Below are positions 27,008 through 35,725 of a stretch of 64,000 nt of DNA, piece after piece; the stretch's first letter is position 1, and the number at the start of each line of letters is the position of its first letter. The position numbers and the translations under genes are program-made. The notes under the pieces were generated by a model. It did no database searches and was not told where the DNA came from. It worked only from the letters and a program-made list of their open reading frames with translations. This stretch comes from Chromatiales bacterium (ex Bugula neritina AB1) (lineage in GTDB: Bacteria; Pseudomonadota; Gammaproteobacteria; Granulosicoccales; Granulosicoccaceae): positions 99,741 through 163,740 of the forward strand of contig MDLA01000168.1 in NCBI GenBank assembly GCA_001730015.1, given 5' to 3'.

Positions 27008-28114
27008 AGATTCCGTACCAAGCAGCGCTGACAAGTATTGCCCGACAACATTATGATCAACAAATGGCTCCCACGACTTAGGATTTGGCTGATACTGCGT
27101 GTCAGCAAGAGCAGAAACCAGACCACTGGCTAACGCTTCTTTATCTCCAACAGGCACCAACCAACCGTATTTACCATTGTCTAATATTTCCCGCGGACCA
27201 CTCGGACAATCCGCTGCCACGCATTTAGCCCCGCAATACATCGCCTCGATGAGCACCGCTGGTAACGCTTCGTATCGTGACGAAAGGGCGAAAACTTCAC
27301 ATGCCGCCATATACGCATACGGGTTATCAACAAAACCTGGCATATCAACAGACTCGGAAAGCCCCAGATCAACTACCTTCTTCTCTAAATCTGCGCGATC
27401 AGCTCCATCTCCCAATATCAGTAACCGAGCATTGCTGGTCGCGCTGACAATTGCAAAAGCATCAATCAGCAATGCGAAATTCTTCTGATGCGCCAACCGA
27501 CCAACAGCCAGGATGACAGGAGTATCATCGCCATCCGAAAACCATTTATGCTCAATCTGCTCCCTTGCTCGCGGCAATATCGCATCCGTAATTGTGGGAT
27601 TGTAAATAAACTCCATATTATCGTGTCCGACCCCTGTAACCTTCAGAAAGTCCTCGCCACAACCTTTCGATGTTGCAACGATCACATCTGCCCATGGATG
27701 AGTTAATCTAACGAAAGGAGTGATGAACCTCCCACGAAATACGCTCGGATTTGCCAACTGAGCACTCATATTAATGTGTAAACACGCTACAGTTCGAACA
27801 GGGTGCCGAGCTATCTTTACACTAATCAGTGAAATAACATTGACGTAATCCATACCCGATAAAATTGCGTGCGGCTTCTCATCATTTATGTATTTCACCA
27901 ACCCCCTTACACTGAAGAGCGTTCTTGATGCATTCAGATTTATCACACGCACCTGACCAGATACCTGCTCAAGAAAAGCTCCGGTCGCCTCAACCAGGAC
28001 CAAATCTAACTGATAACTATAATGTTCAGCGAGGTGGTTGATTAAATTCAGAGTTACTCGCTCTGCACCACCATCCACCATTGACGGAAAAAAAAAGGCG
28101 ATTCGTTGGGACAT
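27002..28114 (-). CDS. Glycosyltransferase family 4 (C)
   Basis: The protein has 370 residues. FFFPSMVDGGAERVTLNLI is the N-terminal acceptor loop; the C-terminal domain has VILAVGRLAHQKNFALLIDAF and the EX7E motif in SRYEALPAVLIEAMYCGA near residue 290. It is a retaining GT-B enzyme for glycan assembly. ATG 28114 is preferred; GTG 28135 is an in-frame alternative seven codons earlier. It is a lone minus-strand gene between plus-strand glycosyltransferase genes and has its own terminator hairpin. Confidence 0.92.
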   Translation of the reverse strand: MSQRIAFFFPSMVDGGAERVTLNLINHLAEHYSYQLDLVLVEATGAFLEQVSGQVRVINLNASRTLFSVRGLVKYINDEKPHAILSGMDYVNVISLISVKIARHPVRTVACLHINMSAQLANPSVFRGRFITPFVRLTHPWADVIVATSKGCGEDFLKVTGVGHDNMEFIYNPTITDAILPRAREQIEHKWFSDGDDTPVILAVGRLAHQKNFALLIDAFAIVSATSNARLLILGDGADRADLEKKVVDLGLSESVDMPGFVDNPYAYMAACEVFALSSRYEALPAVLIEAMYCGAKCVAADCPSGPREILDNGKYGWLVPVGDKEALASGLVSALADTQYQPNPKSWEPFVDHNVVGQYLSALLGTESS

Positions 28115-28324
28115 AAATTGAATACCGTAAAACACTCAGGGACTAGAGAAATCGAAATGTCAGACAATGCCACAGAACCGAATTCCGCGTCACGCTCAGT
28201 TAGCGGATTACAATACAACTCGAACCTTAATAATCGATACGAATTCACATCCCGCTTTAAACTTATTGGGCAGCAGCCGATACTTCCACTCGACAAAGAA
28301 TTAAATTAGGGTCTGAAATATCCC

Positions 28325-29581
28325 ATGTTTCTTATATCTTTGATATATCAATGGATTAGAAAATCCATCAGAACACTTGCTGCTATCTGTTCTGCAACCG
28401 TACTGTTAACAGCGCCAGGCATATTACCAGCACAACCCTCCCTTTCTGCCCCTGGACAACCGACAATCGAATTTCTTGACGAAATTCCACCACCAGTGGT
28501 AGTTACTGACCCAGACAAAGGTTCCGATACCAGTAAAATTCTGGATCCGAGAGAGAGACTATTAGCGAGTCCGGATCGGATTGGCTTCGGTTCCGCAGCA
28601 ACCGGTGGCACGCACTACGTTTACGTGAAAAACTTCGCTGAGCTTCAATCAGCAATTGAAACTGACGGTAATTATGTAATCCTGGATCCAAGCCTGTCCA
28701 ATCGGGAATTACCCTTTTCCGACATGATTTTCCCCGGAAACAATATAACGCTCGACGGAAGCCAGGCCCCCGGACTGGTGATGTTTCCGGATTATTCATC
28801 TGGCTTTCCACGCAACAAACCAATGATTAACAATATTGGCGTGGGTGGAGTTGGAAATAAAATTTTTCACAGCTTTAAACTTGAAGGCAGACGGCAATTT
28901 CCCTATGACCCCAACAGTCGTTCCGGGAATGTCGGTGGCCTCTTCATTCGCGAAGGCACCAATTACTGGGTTGATCACGTCGAAGTCACCGATTTCTGGG
29001 ACGACGCTTTCATAAGCGGAATCGGCAATAGCAATAGTGGCGATTACATAACGCTTTCTAATATAAAAGTACATAATACTGACAAGGGATATCAAGCTTT
29101 CAATATGGAATCTCCGCAGGAAGGGCGAGGTCATATTACAATCTTTAACAGCGAATGGGCCGCCAAAGGTAGAAACCCCGAAAATAGAGGCGCAGAGAAT
29201 TTCCACTTTTTCAACAACTGGGTCCACAGCTGGCGATGGGGCGCGACAAGCTCAGGCGGCCGCGGCCAGGTTTCAGCCGGGCACTCATCAGGCTCACGAA
29301 GTACGGATGCAAATATGTTGTCAGAAAACAATGTATACAGCTCACCCTCCGCAACTAATAATTGCGCAGAGGTAGCAGACCCTACAGTCAATTATGGAGG
29401 CTGGCTTTATACAAACGGAAACTCCATATACAACAATCACGATCAATGCGGCAGCCCGAATCATGTTGGGCCAAATGAAAATCGAGGCCCGGGAAAACCC
29501 AACATACCTTATTCTTACACTCTCAAGCCAACCGACGAAGTTGTGTCGTACGTACAAAGTAACGCTGGAGCCCTCAAATAA
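28325..29581 (+). CDS. Secreted pectate-lyase-like (PL1-type) parallel beta-helix protein
   Basis: The protein has 418 residues with an N-terminal signal sequence (SIRTLAAICSATVLLTAPGILPAQP) followed by a Pro-rich linker. The core resembles polysaccharide lyase family 1: YVYVKNFAELQSAIE, NITLDGSQAPG, then ITLSNIKVHNTDKG and ENFHFFNNWVHSWRWGAT. The last corresponds to the helix turn before the catalytic Arg region of pectate lyases (RxPxxR), though here the Arg pattern is changed. It may cleave the glycan made by this locus, as AlgL does for alginate, or trim it for release. Substrate and activity are inferred. Confidence 0.75.
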   Translation: MFLISLIYQWIRKSIRTLAAICSATVLLTAPGILPAQPSLSAPGQPTIEFLDEIPPPVVVTDPDKGSDTSKILDPRERLLASPDRIGFGSAATGGTHYVYVKNFAELQSAIETDGNYVILDPSLSNRELPFSDMIFPGNNITLDGSQAPGLVMFPDYSSGFPRNKPMINNIGVGGVGNKIFHSFKLEGRRQFPYDPNSRSGNVGGLFIREGTNYWVDHVEVTDFWDDAFISGIGNSNSGDYITLSNIKVHNTDKGYQAFNMESPQEGRGHITIFNSEWAAKGRNPENRGAENFHFFNNWVHSWRWGATSSGGRGQVSAGHSSGSRSTDANMLSENNVYSSPSATNNCAEVADPTVNYGGWLYTNGNSIYNNHDQCGSPNHVGPNENRGPGKPNIPYSYTLKPTDEVVSYVQSNAGALK

Positions 29582-29608
29582 CCGTCAACCGCAAGCTTGC
29601 AAAATTAA

Positions 29609-30733
29609 ATGTTAACTGCCGAAGATCCCCCTGCCAAACGAATCATTTTTTTTATTTACTCAATGAGCGGTGGGGGAGCCGAGCGTGTCACCTCTCATAT
29701 GGCCAGCTACTGGGCCAGTAAGGGCCATTCGATCACATTAATTACTTATACCTCTGCAGATAACAACCGCTACGAACTCCCGGATAATGTGCGCACTTGC
29801 TCCCTCGATATTGACTATCCTAGCTCCGGGGTTTTAAGCGCCATTGCAAATAATTTCAAGCGAATCACCACAGTTCGCTCAAAGCTAAAGGAACTACAGC
29901 CACACGTAGTTATCTCTATGATGGCCACAGCTAATATCCTTACAGCTTTAGCTTGCATAGGTCTTGGCATAAAAACAATTGGGTGTGAGCGAAACTACCC
30001 CGGCGATGATGACACACCATCTGGCTGGAAGTTATTGCGCAAGCGAGCCTACAGACTACTCAATCATGTAGTAGCTCAAACCGACCAGGGAAAGTCATGG
30101 CTTGAGGAAAATACCAATGCGCAGCACTGTGTATCGATCCCTAATCCGATAATTCTACCACTCCCGTCATTTCAGCCTCACCTGTCACCTAGCCACTACG
30201 CTGGTCAAAATATCGTACTGGGCGTCGGGAGACTTACGGATCAAAAACAATTCAGCCACCTCATTCATGCTTTCTCAAAGATAGCAATCGATCATCCGCA
30301 ATGGAAACTGATAATTCTGGGCGATGGTGAACAACGCCAACAACTACAAGCGCTTGTTGAGTCCTTGTCGTGTAGTGAGCAGATAGAACTACCCGGTCGA
30401 GCAGGAAATATAGCTGACTGGCTTAAAATAGCCGAAATATTCGTTTTAAGCTCCCGAACGGAAGGATTTCCAAACGCCTTGATCGAAGCTATGGCGCACA
30501 ACACCGCCGTTATTAGCTACGACTGCAAAACCGGCCCGAACGAAATTATCGAACATGGGGTAAATGGTTTACTGGTATCTCCCAACGATGAGGCTAAACT
30601 GACTAGCGACTTAAATACTCTGATCAAAAACGAACCCCAGCGAGTTGCTTTTTCCCGGGAAGCCGAAAAAATCAAAAACAAACTGGATATAAATACAATT
30701 ATGAAGTCCTGGGATGCACTAGTGAGCAGGTAG
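29609..30733 (+). CDS. Glycosyltransferase family 4 (D)
   Basis: The protein has 374 residues. FFIYSMSGGGAERVTSHMA begins the GT-B fold, and the donor domain has VLGVGRLTDQKQFSHLIHAF, LGDGEQRQQLQ and SSRTEGFPNALIEAMAHN with the EX7E motif near residue 285. It resembles copy C more than A or B in its N-terminal GGGAERV loop. It starts 27 bp after the lyase-like gene and is probably co-transcribed with it. The next gene converges. Confidence 0.92.
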   Translation: MLTAEDPPAKRIIFFIYSMSGGGAERVTSHMASYWASKGHSITLITYTSADNNRYELPDNVRTCSLDIDYPSSGVLSAIANNFKRITTVRSKLKELQPHVVISMMATANILTALACIGLGIKTIGCERNYPGDDDTPSGWKLLRKRAYRLLNHVVAQTDQGKSWLEENTNAQHCVSIPNPIILPLPSFQPHLSPSHYAGQNIVLGVGRLTDQKQFSHLIHAFSKIAIDHPQWKLIILGDGEQRQQLQALVESLSCSEQIELPGRAGNIADWLKIAEIFVLSSRTEGFPNALIEAMAHNTAVISYDCKTGPNEIIEHGVNGLLVSPNDEAKLTSDLNTLIKNEPQRVAFSREAEKIKNKLDINTIMKSWDALVSR

Positions 30734-30753
30734 GTTGAAATATAACACTCACC

Positions 30754-31692
30754 TCACTTGACCCCCTTATAACCAGCAATCAGATCATGATCCGACAACA
30801 CTTGATCGGACTTTCTCCCCCAGAAATAAAACGCGGAAGCAGCATCGTAAGAGCCCGGTTTATTTATCAACCAGTAGTCAAAATACTTCAGAAAGAAGCC
30901 CGTGCAGTGTGCAAATACTGTTAGCATTCTATTTAGCCATCGAGTAGACGACATACTTCGTAGAAAGTAGGAATACGACCAGGCCAATGCCATACCGGGA
31001 CCACACACTGGCCCACTTTCCACTTCTGAAAAATGACGAAACAGCCTTCTATGACCTAAATGGGTAAATCTCGTAAAATCATACTGTTTAGCATGCACTT
31101 GCTGCATAAATGGGGTTTCTGCGTATACGACACCATTATCAGCCAACACACGATGTATTTCAGCTACACACCTTACTGGATCAAGCACGTGCTCCAGAAC
31201 TGCCTGAATAATCACACAATCAAATACCTTATCTTCAAACGGAATATCATGCGCATCACAAATCAATGTGGTTTTTGGACCAAATGATACATCTGAACTT
31301 ACTACATCATAAGAGTTAGACTCATACAATTTCTCTGCCCCTTGCCCTTCTATGCTTCCACCGACAACCAGAATGGACGCACCAGCGGGCAAACTATCAA
31401 TTAAGCGATTGTAGTTTTTCTCCGATTTAATATTCACGCCCAACTTAGGGAAAAATCGAATGAATATTCTCTTTAAAATACCCGGAGTCAAATCAAAAGT
31501 CGTATCCACATTATTTTTAAAATCATCGATCTTGAACAGACTGTTCGGTTCATTAATCAGGACTGGGCAACCCCGCACAACAGGATAACTTTGGCCGGAC
31601 TCAGTCACCAGCACTCCTGCATCTGATAATGCAAGTGAGTCGAGAGCAGACGGGCAGCGTAGCTTGCCCATCATTGAACTGGACAATTTCAT
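30754..31692 (-). CDS. Class I SAM-dependent methyltransferase with Trm112-like N-terminal domain
   Basis: The protein has 312 residues. The first ~50 residues (LRCPSALDSLALSD ... YPVVRGCPVLI) resemble the small Trm112/UPF0434 domain. A Rossmann methyltransferase follows: ILVVGGSIEGQGAEKLYE is a loosened motif I, VLEHVLDPVRCVAEIHRVL is motif III, then YAETPFMQQVH. Genes of this build are common in glycan clusters, where they may methylate a sugar or the polymer end. The motif I loop lacks the usual GxGxG. It lies downstream of the formyltransferase-like gene on the same strand. Confidence 0.82.
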   Translation of the reverse strand: MKLSSSMMGKLRCPSALDSLALSDAGVLVTESGQSYPVVRGCPVLINEPNSLFKIDDFKNNVDTTFDLTPGILKRIFIRFFPKLGVNIKSEKNYNRLIDSLPAGASILVVGGSIEGQGAEKLYESNSYDVVSSDVSFGPKTTLICDAHDIPFEDKVFDCVIIQAVLEHVLDPVRCVAEIHRVLADNGVVYAETPFMQQVHAKQYDFTRFTHLGHRRLFRHFSEVESGPVCGPGMALAWSYSYFLRSMSSTRWLNRMLTVFAHCTGFFLKYFDYWLINKPGSYDAASAFYFWGRKSDQVLSDHDLIAGYKGVK

Positions 31693-31734
31693 AGGAATCT
31701 ATCTACCAATACGGCGTTCTCGATTTTGCATTTT

Positions 31735-32709
31735 TTATAGAGCATTGAACTTACCCGAATCCAGCATCGACTCTAATTTAGTTATTCTTTTTTTAATCGA
31801 AACCAATTCGTCTTCAACTTTCACACCCAGTCTCTGGCCCACAATAGGAGCCCAGCCTTCAACAGAATGGTATTCAATCACCCTCAACACACCATCACCA
31901 CACTGAACAGAAAAACCTTTCTCACATATATCGAGTATCCGCCCTACCACACCTTTTGTACTGCTTGTCGTAGCTTCCGATTTGTTTATAATTATTTTAA
32001 CGTCGGATCCATAGGTATAAGCACCGGGATACGGCGCAGAGGTAGCGCGAACCAGGCGATCGATGCTACTTGCCGATACAGCCCAATCGATACAACCGTC
32101 TTCCGGCGCACGCTTGCCATAGTAAGTTGCTTTGCTATTATCCTGCACAGTATAAGAAACACTGTTACTTTTAATTTCAGGTAACAATTTATCCAAAGCT
32201 TGTGACATTGCCAACAGTACTTTATCAGTCAAGCTTGATACATTATCACTTCCGGATATGGTGTAACATGACTGTGCTAGAATTTCTCCCTCATCCGCAC
32301 CTTCAGTCATCCTAAAAAAAGTTGCTGCTCCTTCCGAAGCCGATTCCAGCAACATCCACGCAAGTGGCGCTCGCCCCCTCCCCTGCGGAAGTTTTGTCGG
32401 ATGGAACCCAATACTACATTGCGTAGGAATGAAGAGGAGATCTCGTTTCAGTAGTTGGGATAAACCAACAACGAACAGGTAATCAGGTTTCAAACCGGCT
32501 AGTTGATCAGCATGTTGATTAATCGATGCAAAAGGGAAAAAAGGGATTCCCGCTTCAGCCGACAACACCTCAAGGTCTACATAACCGCTAACATGAGCAG
32601 TACTTGCCGCCTGAAACCCGAAAACGCCTACGACGTTCATTTTATGCTCTATCAGCTTACATAAGGCCTTTTCTGCACTTTGAACAGCACCGACAATTAC
32701 AATTCTCAC
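31735..32709 (-). CDS. Formyltransferase-family protein lacking the canonical Asn
   Basis: The protein has 324 residues with a methionyl-tRNA formyltransferase-like N-terminal domain and a C-terminal OB-like region (VQCGDGVLRVIEYHSVEG). The active-site segment reads SIGFHPTKLPQGRGRAPLAW with His103, and Asp139 is in TEGADEGEI. The catalytic Asn of the usual NxH motif is replaced by Gly101. Sugar N-formyltransferases of lipopolysaccharide loci are the closest roles, moving formyl from N10-formyl-THF to a 4-amino sugar. The missing Asn leaves chemistry uncertain. It overlaps the initiating transferase gene by four bases and follows the PIG-L deacetylase gene. Confidence 0.82.
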   Translation of the reverse strand: MRIVIVGAVQSAEKALCKLIEHKMNVVGVFGFQAASTAHVSGYVDLEVLSAEAGIPFFPFASINQHADQLAGLKPDYLFVVGLSQLLKRDLLFIPTQCSIGFHPTKLPQGRGRAPLAWMLLESASEGAATFFRMTEGADEGEILAQSCYTISGSDNVSSLTDKVLLAMSQALDKLLPEIKSNSVSYTVQDNSKATYYGKRAPEDGCIDWAVSASSIDRLVRATSAPYPGAYTYGSDVKIIINKSEATTSSTKGVVGRILDICEKGFSVQCGDGVLRVIEYHSVEGWAPIVGQRLGVKVEDELVSIKKRITKLESMLDSGKFNAL

Positions 32710-33323
32710 TTCTCAATGCCTCGATCTACAAACCTATGCTCACCAAAACACACTATCAGGATTGTCTTCAGCAATATGGACATATCCAACAAAAAACTGC
32801 ATCTATCTACATATTGGAGATCGTATTTAAACCTCTGTGTCCAACTCAAATGAATATTGCCATTCACTTGAGCCAGTCCAGTCAAACCGGGCAAAACATC
32901 AAATCGTTTCAGTTCGTGACCATTCATCTCGCTAAGCAACAGGGGTAATGGAGGCCTCGGGCCTACCAGACTCATTTGTCCCCGAAGTACATTCAGCAAT
33001 TGAGGCAATTCATCAATTTTAAAACGTCTCAAAAATCGACCGATGAAAGTTATTTCCGGGTCCGCAGGATCGAGCTCTTTGCCGTGGTCTCGAACTGGAT
33101 TAACCTTCATAGTCCGAAACTTCAACAACTCAAATGTATTACGTTGATACCCAACCCTGACCTGCCGGTAAAACACCGGACTACCAGACTCTCCCCTGAT
33201 CAGACCGGCAACTATCAGTATAATAGGAGAGAGAACCGCCAGAATAATGAGCGCGGCAATAATATCAACAACTCTTTTTATTGATTGGTACGAGATCACA
33301 CAAACACCATCAGAAAATTTCAC
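32706..33323 (-). CDS. Undecaprenyl-phosphate sugar-1-phosphate transferase (PglC/WcaJ C-domain type)
   Basis: This small monotopic phosphoglycosyl transferase has 205 residues: one reentrant membrane helix (VVDIIAALIILAVLSPIILI), then GSPVFYRQVRVGYQRNTFELLKFRTM, DPEITFIGRFLRRFKIDELPQL and VLRGQMSLVGPRP. It links the first sugar-1-phosphate to undecaprenyl phosphate and so starts the repeat unit. The short, PglC-like length without the extra N-terminal helices of WcaJ suggests a UDP-diNAc-bacillosamine-type donor, consistent with the PglF/PglE/PglD-like genes here. It overlaps its upstream neighbour (PIG-L gene) by 14 bp. Confidence 0.94.
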   Translation of the reverse strand: MKFSDGVCVISYQSIKRVVDIIAALIILAVLSPIILIVAGLIRGESGSPVFYRQVRVGYQRNTFELLKFRTMKVNPVRDHGKELDPADPEITFIGRFLRRFKIDELPQLLNVLRGQMSLVGPRPPLPLLLSEMNGHELKRFDVLPGLTGLAQVNGNIHLSWTQRFKYDLQYVDRCSFLLDMSILLKTILIVCFGEHRFVDRGIEK

Positions 33324-33987
33324 GCGCTATGACAAACGACTCAGCCGCCGCAACGCCAATATGCATTCCCCGATACTGCGCCAGTATTTTCACACCGCGT
33401 GCGGATCTTGGCAGCATGCCAGTCTGCAATTGAGATTTATAACACTCCAACGCTTCAATTTTATTTTCGATCCAATCAGAAATATCCACAAAATAATTCG
33501 GTTGAAACGCCGGATCGAGATAAGGTGGCGTCAAGTGCGTCTCTGTAAGTGTCTCGTAAAAGCACACGCGAGCGATGCTCTTGCCGAGACTTAAATACGG
33601 CCGAGCAGCAACAGATGCACTATATGCTACAGTTGTATGATCCCGGTGCAAATCAAAAGGAAAAGGCAAAAAAAGCTGATCTGCCCCGGATTCCTCAATA
33701 ATTTCATGAACTTTCCGGTTAGATTTCCATACCGGTTCGTGGTCAAGACAAACAGTAGGTAAATTACCGAAGAAAATTCTGGAAACACCCAGAACTTTAC
33801 ATGAACGTTCACACTCCGCTCGCACGGTTTCCCATGCTTCCTCAGTGACAAATGGATGAGTTTTATCACCCAGCCCTGTGACTATTGCCACATGTACACT
33901 TTCACCCGACGATACAAGCTTACTTATTGTTCCACCCACTCCCAGCACTTCATCATCAGCATGGGGAGCTAAAACCAGTACGGTCAT
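33310..33987 (-). CDS. PIG-L (LmbE-like) deacetylase
   Basis: The protein has 225 residues. The zinc site appears as APHADDEVLG (His9, Asp12) at the N-terminus plus the later DLHRDHTTV, matching the PIG-L/MshB fold. Members remove N-acetyl groups from GlcNAc-type sugars. The gene leads a tightly packed minus-strand set with the initiating transferase and the formyltransferase-like gene, then the methyltransferase. Deacetylation followed by another N-acylation on the same sugar would make sense of that order; this is inference. Confidence 0.9.
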   Translation of the reverse strand: MTVLVLAPHADDEVLGVGGTISKLVSSGESVHVAIVTGLGDKTHPFVTEEAWETVRAECERSCKVLGVSRIFFGNLPTVCLDHEPVWKSNRKVHEIIEESGADQLFLPFPFDLHRDHTTVAYSASVAARPYLSLGKSIARVCFYETLTETHLTPPYLDPAFQPNYFVDISDWIENKIEALECYKSQLQTGMLPRSARGVKILAQYRGMHIGVAAAESFVIAREIF

Positions 33988-34203
33988 TTAAATTTCCAGA
34001 CTCAATTGCATATTTTCTATTAATCGTCCGATCCTAACACAGCAGTTAAATCGGCGAATTAACAATAAATCTAATATTAATAACAGCCGAAGGTAATAGT
34101 ACCCTCCCGATTTTCTCATTCTTCAACCAATCCGATAGAATTGAATTTTCGATAAAATCAAGAACTTGAATAAAGAAATTTTCGGGTACATCCATTAAAA
34201 ATT

Positions 34204-35703
34204 ATGAAAAAGCTAACAACAATTACGGAGAACTCCGGTGTCACACTGCTTTCAATAGCTTTAGTTGTATCAATCTTACTAATCGTTCATTCTGCAAGTG
34301 GCGTCAGAGGCACTGATCAATATTGGTACCTTGCTGATGTAGAACAACTAGCCAGCAACCAGCCGCCCATTACCAACCTGGTTTATCCGGGAAAAATACT
34401 TCGTGACAATGATGGGGTATCTCCGAACTACTTTATGCACAACGGCCCGATGTTGCACTTTGCGGCCTTGCTGTCACGAGTAACATCTCCGTATGCGGCA
34501 TGGATAAGCATTAATCTGGCGTGCCATCTACTCGTAGCACTGTGCATTTTCGCAGTCACCAACGTTTACACCAGCAAGGAGTTTCCTTACCTCCTCACTT
34601 CATTGTACTTATTATCTCCAATTGCTATCTGGCAAACATTGAATCTTCTGCAAGAGCAATTCTATGCTGGAATTCTTGCCTTGTGTTTTATGGGCTACAC
34701 CTATCGAAAGTACACGACCGCGCATTGCACGCTGGTAGCCGCTCTGACCATCGGCATTGCTTCCCACCCGCTTTTTGGTGTTTTGGCTTTCTGTTACCTA
34801 ATTTATTTCTTCATCACATCTTTCATCAGCAAGAAACCAAATAAATTTCTGGCTTCTATATTACTTACCGCGCTGTTTACATCCGCATCTCTGATAACGC
34901 CCGTTCTTTTCCCAAGCTCTTTTCAATCTGATCTAAGCGCAATCATAACGAGCTCCATTCCCGGTAAAACAAATATGATGTGGCATTATTCAAATGCGAA
35001 TATACCGGTCTCAGCTGACCTGCTACTTGATAAACTACTTTATGTATTAAAAAACCAGCTGTTTTCCCTACGGAATAGCCCACTATATCTGTATACAAAT
35101 ATCGCATCTCTCGCTTGCTTATATCTGGTAATTTATCGACGCAGGAACTATTCAACTATCTTAATTCCTTGTTGCCTGGCACTAGCTGCGTACGCCGCAA
35201 TAGTGGTTCTCATGCAATTACAGCCGCGCTACCAGCAGATCGTAGCCCCGGCAAGTTTTATTACTATCGGATTATTGGCGCACAGTTTAGGCCACCGGGT
35301 ACCGCGCCATTTTTATCGGCTCGGCACAGTAGCTCTGCTGATTGCAACCACCGCTGTCAGTGTAATTCTCGCCCGGGAAGCGCGCCAACAAGGCGTTTCA
35401 GAAAAAATAGCCTTAGATACTCTTAGGAATAAATTGTCATCAATACCTGACGACGCGAATGTCGTAATCGTGGACACCAAACACGAGCTCAAGCTCAGCT
35501 ACGCACTACGGCCAAGAAAAGTAATGGCTGTACGTACAGAGTTTCTGAACGCAGAATCCACCGAATTCGCATTATCAGTGTTCGAGCCAGAATTTTTGAT
35601 TTCAAGCAAAGAAGTAGGCCAGTTTTTGCCCACAATCAGTAAAAAGCAATTAAAAGTAGCCGGGCTGGGCGTTTTTCATCAATATAAATTAATAAAAAAA
35701 TAA
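34204..35703 (+). CDS. Polytopic membrane protein, possible GT-C glycosyltransferase
   Basis: The protein has 499 residues, with about ten hydrophobic helices between residues 12 and 400 and a soluble C-terminal ~100 residues. An acidic first loop (GTDQYWYLADVEQL near residue 40) fits the position of the catalytic acid in GT-C glycosyltransferases such as GT39/GT83, but no family motif is certain. If GT-C, it would use a polyprenyl-phosphate sugar on the periplasmic side, for instance to add a side branch. It is a single plus-strand gene between divergent and convergent neighbours, and AT-rich in codon use. Confidence 0.7.
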   Translation: MKKLTTITENSGVTLLSIALVVSILLIVHSASGVRGTDQYWYLADVEQLASNQPPITNLVYPGKILRDNDGVSPNYFMHNGPMLHFAALLSRVTSPYAAWISINLACHLLVALCIFAVTNVYTSKEFPYLLTSLYLLSPIAIWQTLNLLQEQFYAGILALCFMGYTYRKYTTAHCTLVAALTIGIASHPLFGVLAFCYLIYFFITSFISKKPNKFLASILLTALFTSASLITPVLFPSSFQSDLSAIITSSIPGKTNMMWHYSNANIPVSADLLLDKLLYVLKNQLFSLRNSPLYLYTNIASLACLYLVIYRRRNYSTILIPCCLALAAYAAIVVLMQLQPRYQQIVAPASFITIGLLAHSLGHRVPRHFYRLGTVALLIATTAVSVILAREARQQGVSEKIALDTLRNKLSSIPDDANVVIVDTKHELKLSYALRPRKVMAVRTEFLNAESTEFALSVFEPEFLISSKEVGQFLPTISKKQLKVAGLGVFHQYKLIKK

Positions 35704-35725
35704 TTCAATCGAGCCGACCCGTTTA

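Noticed and set aside
28157-28309. Possible 50-residue plus-strand protein between two glycan genes (ATG 28157)
   Set aside because: No clear ribosome site, no recognisable motif, composition near random; the stretch fits a promoter interval of about 210 bp.
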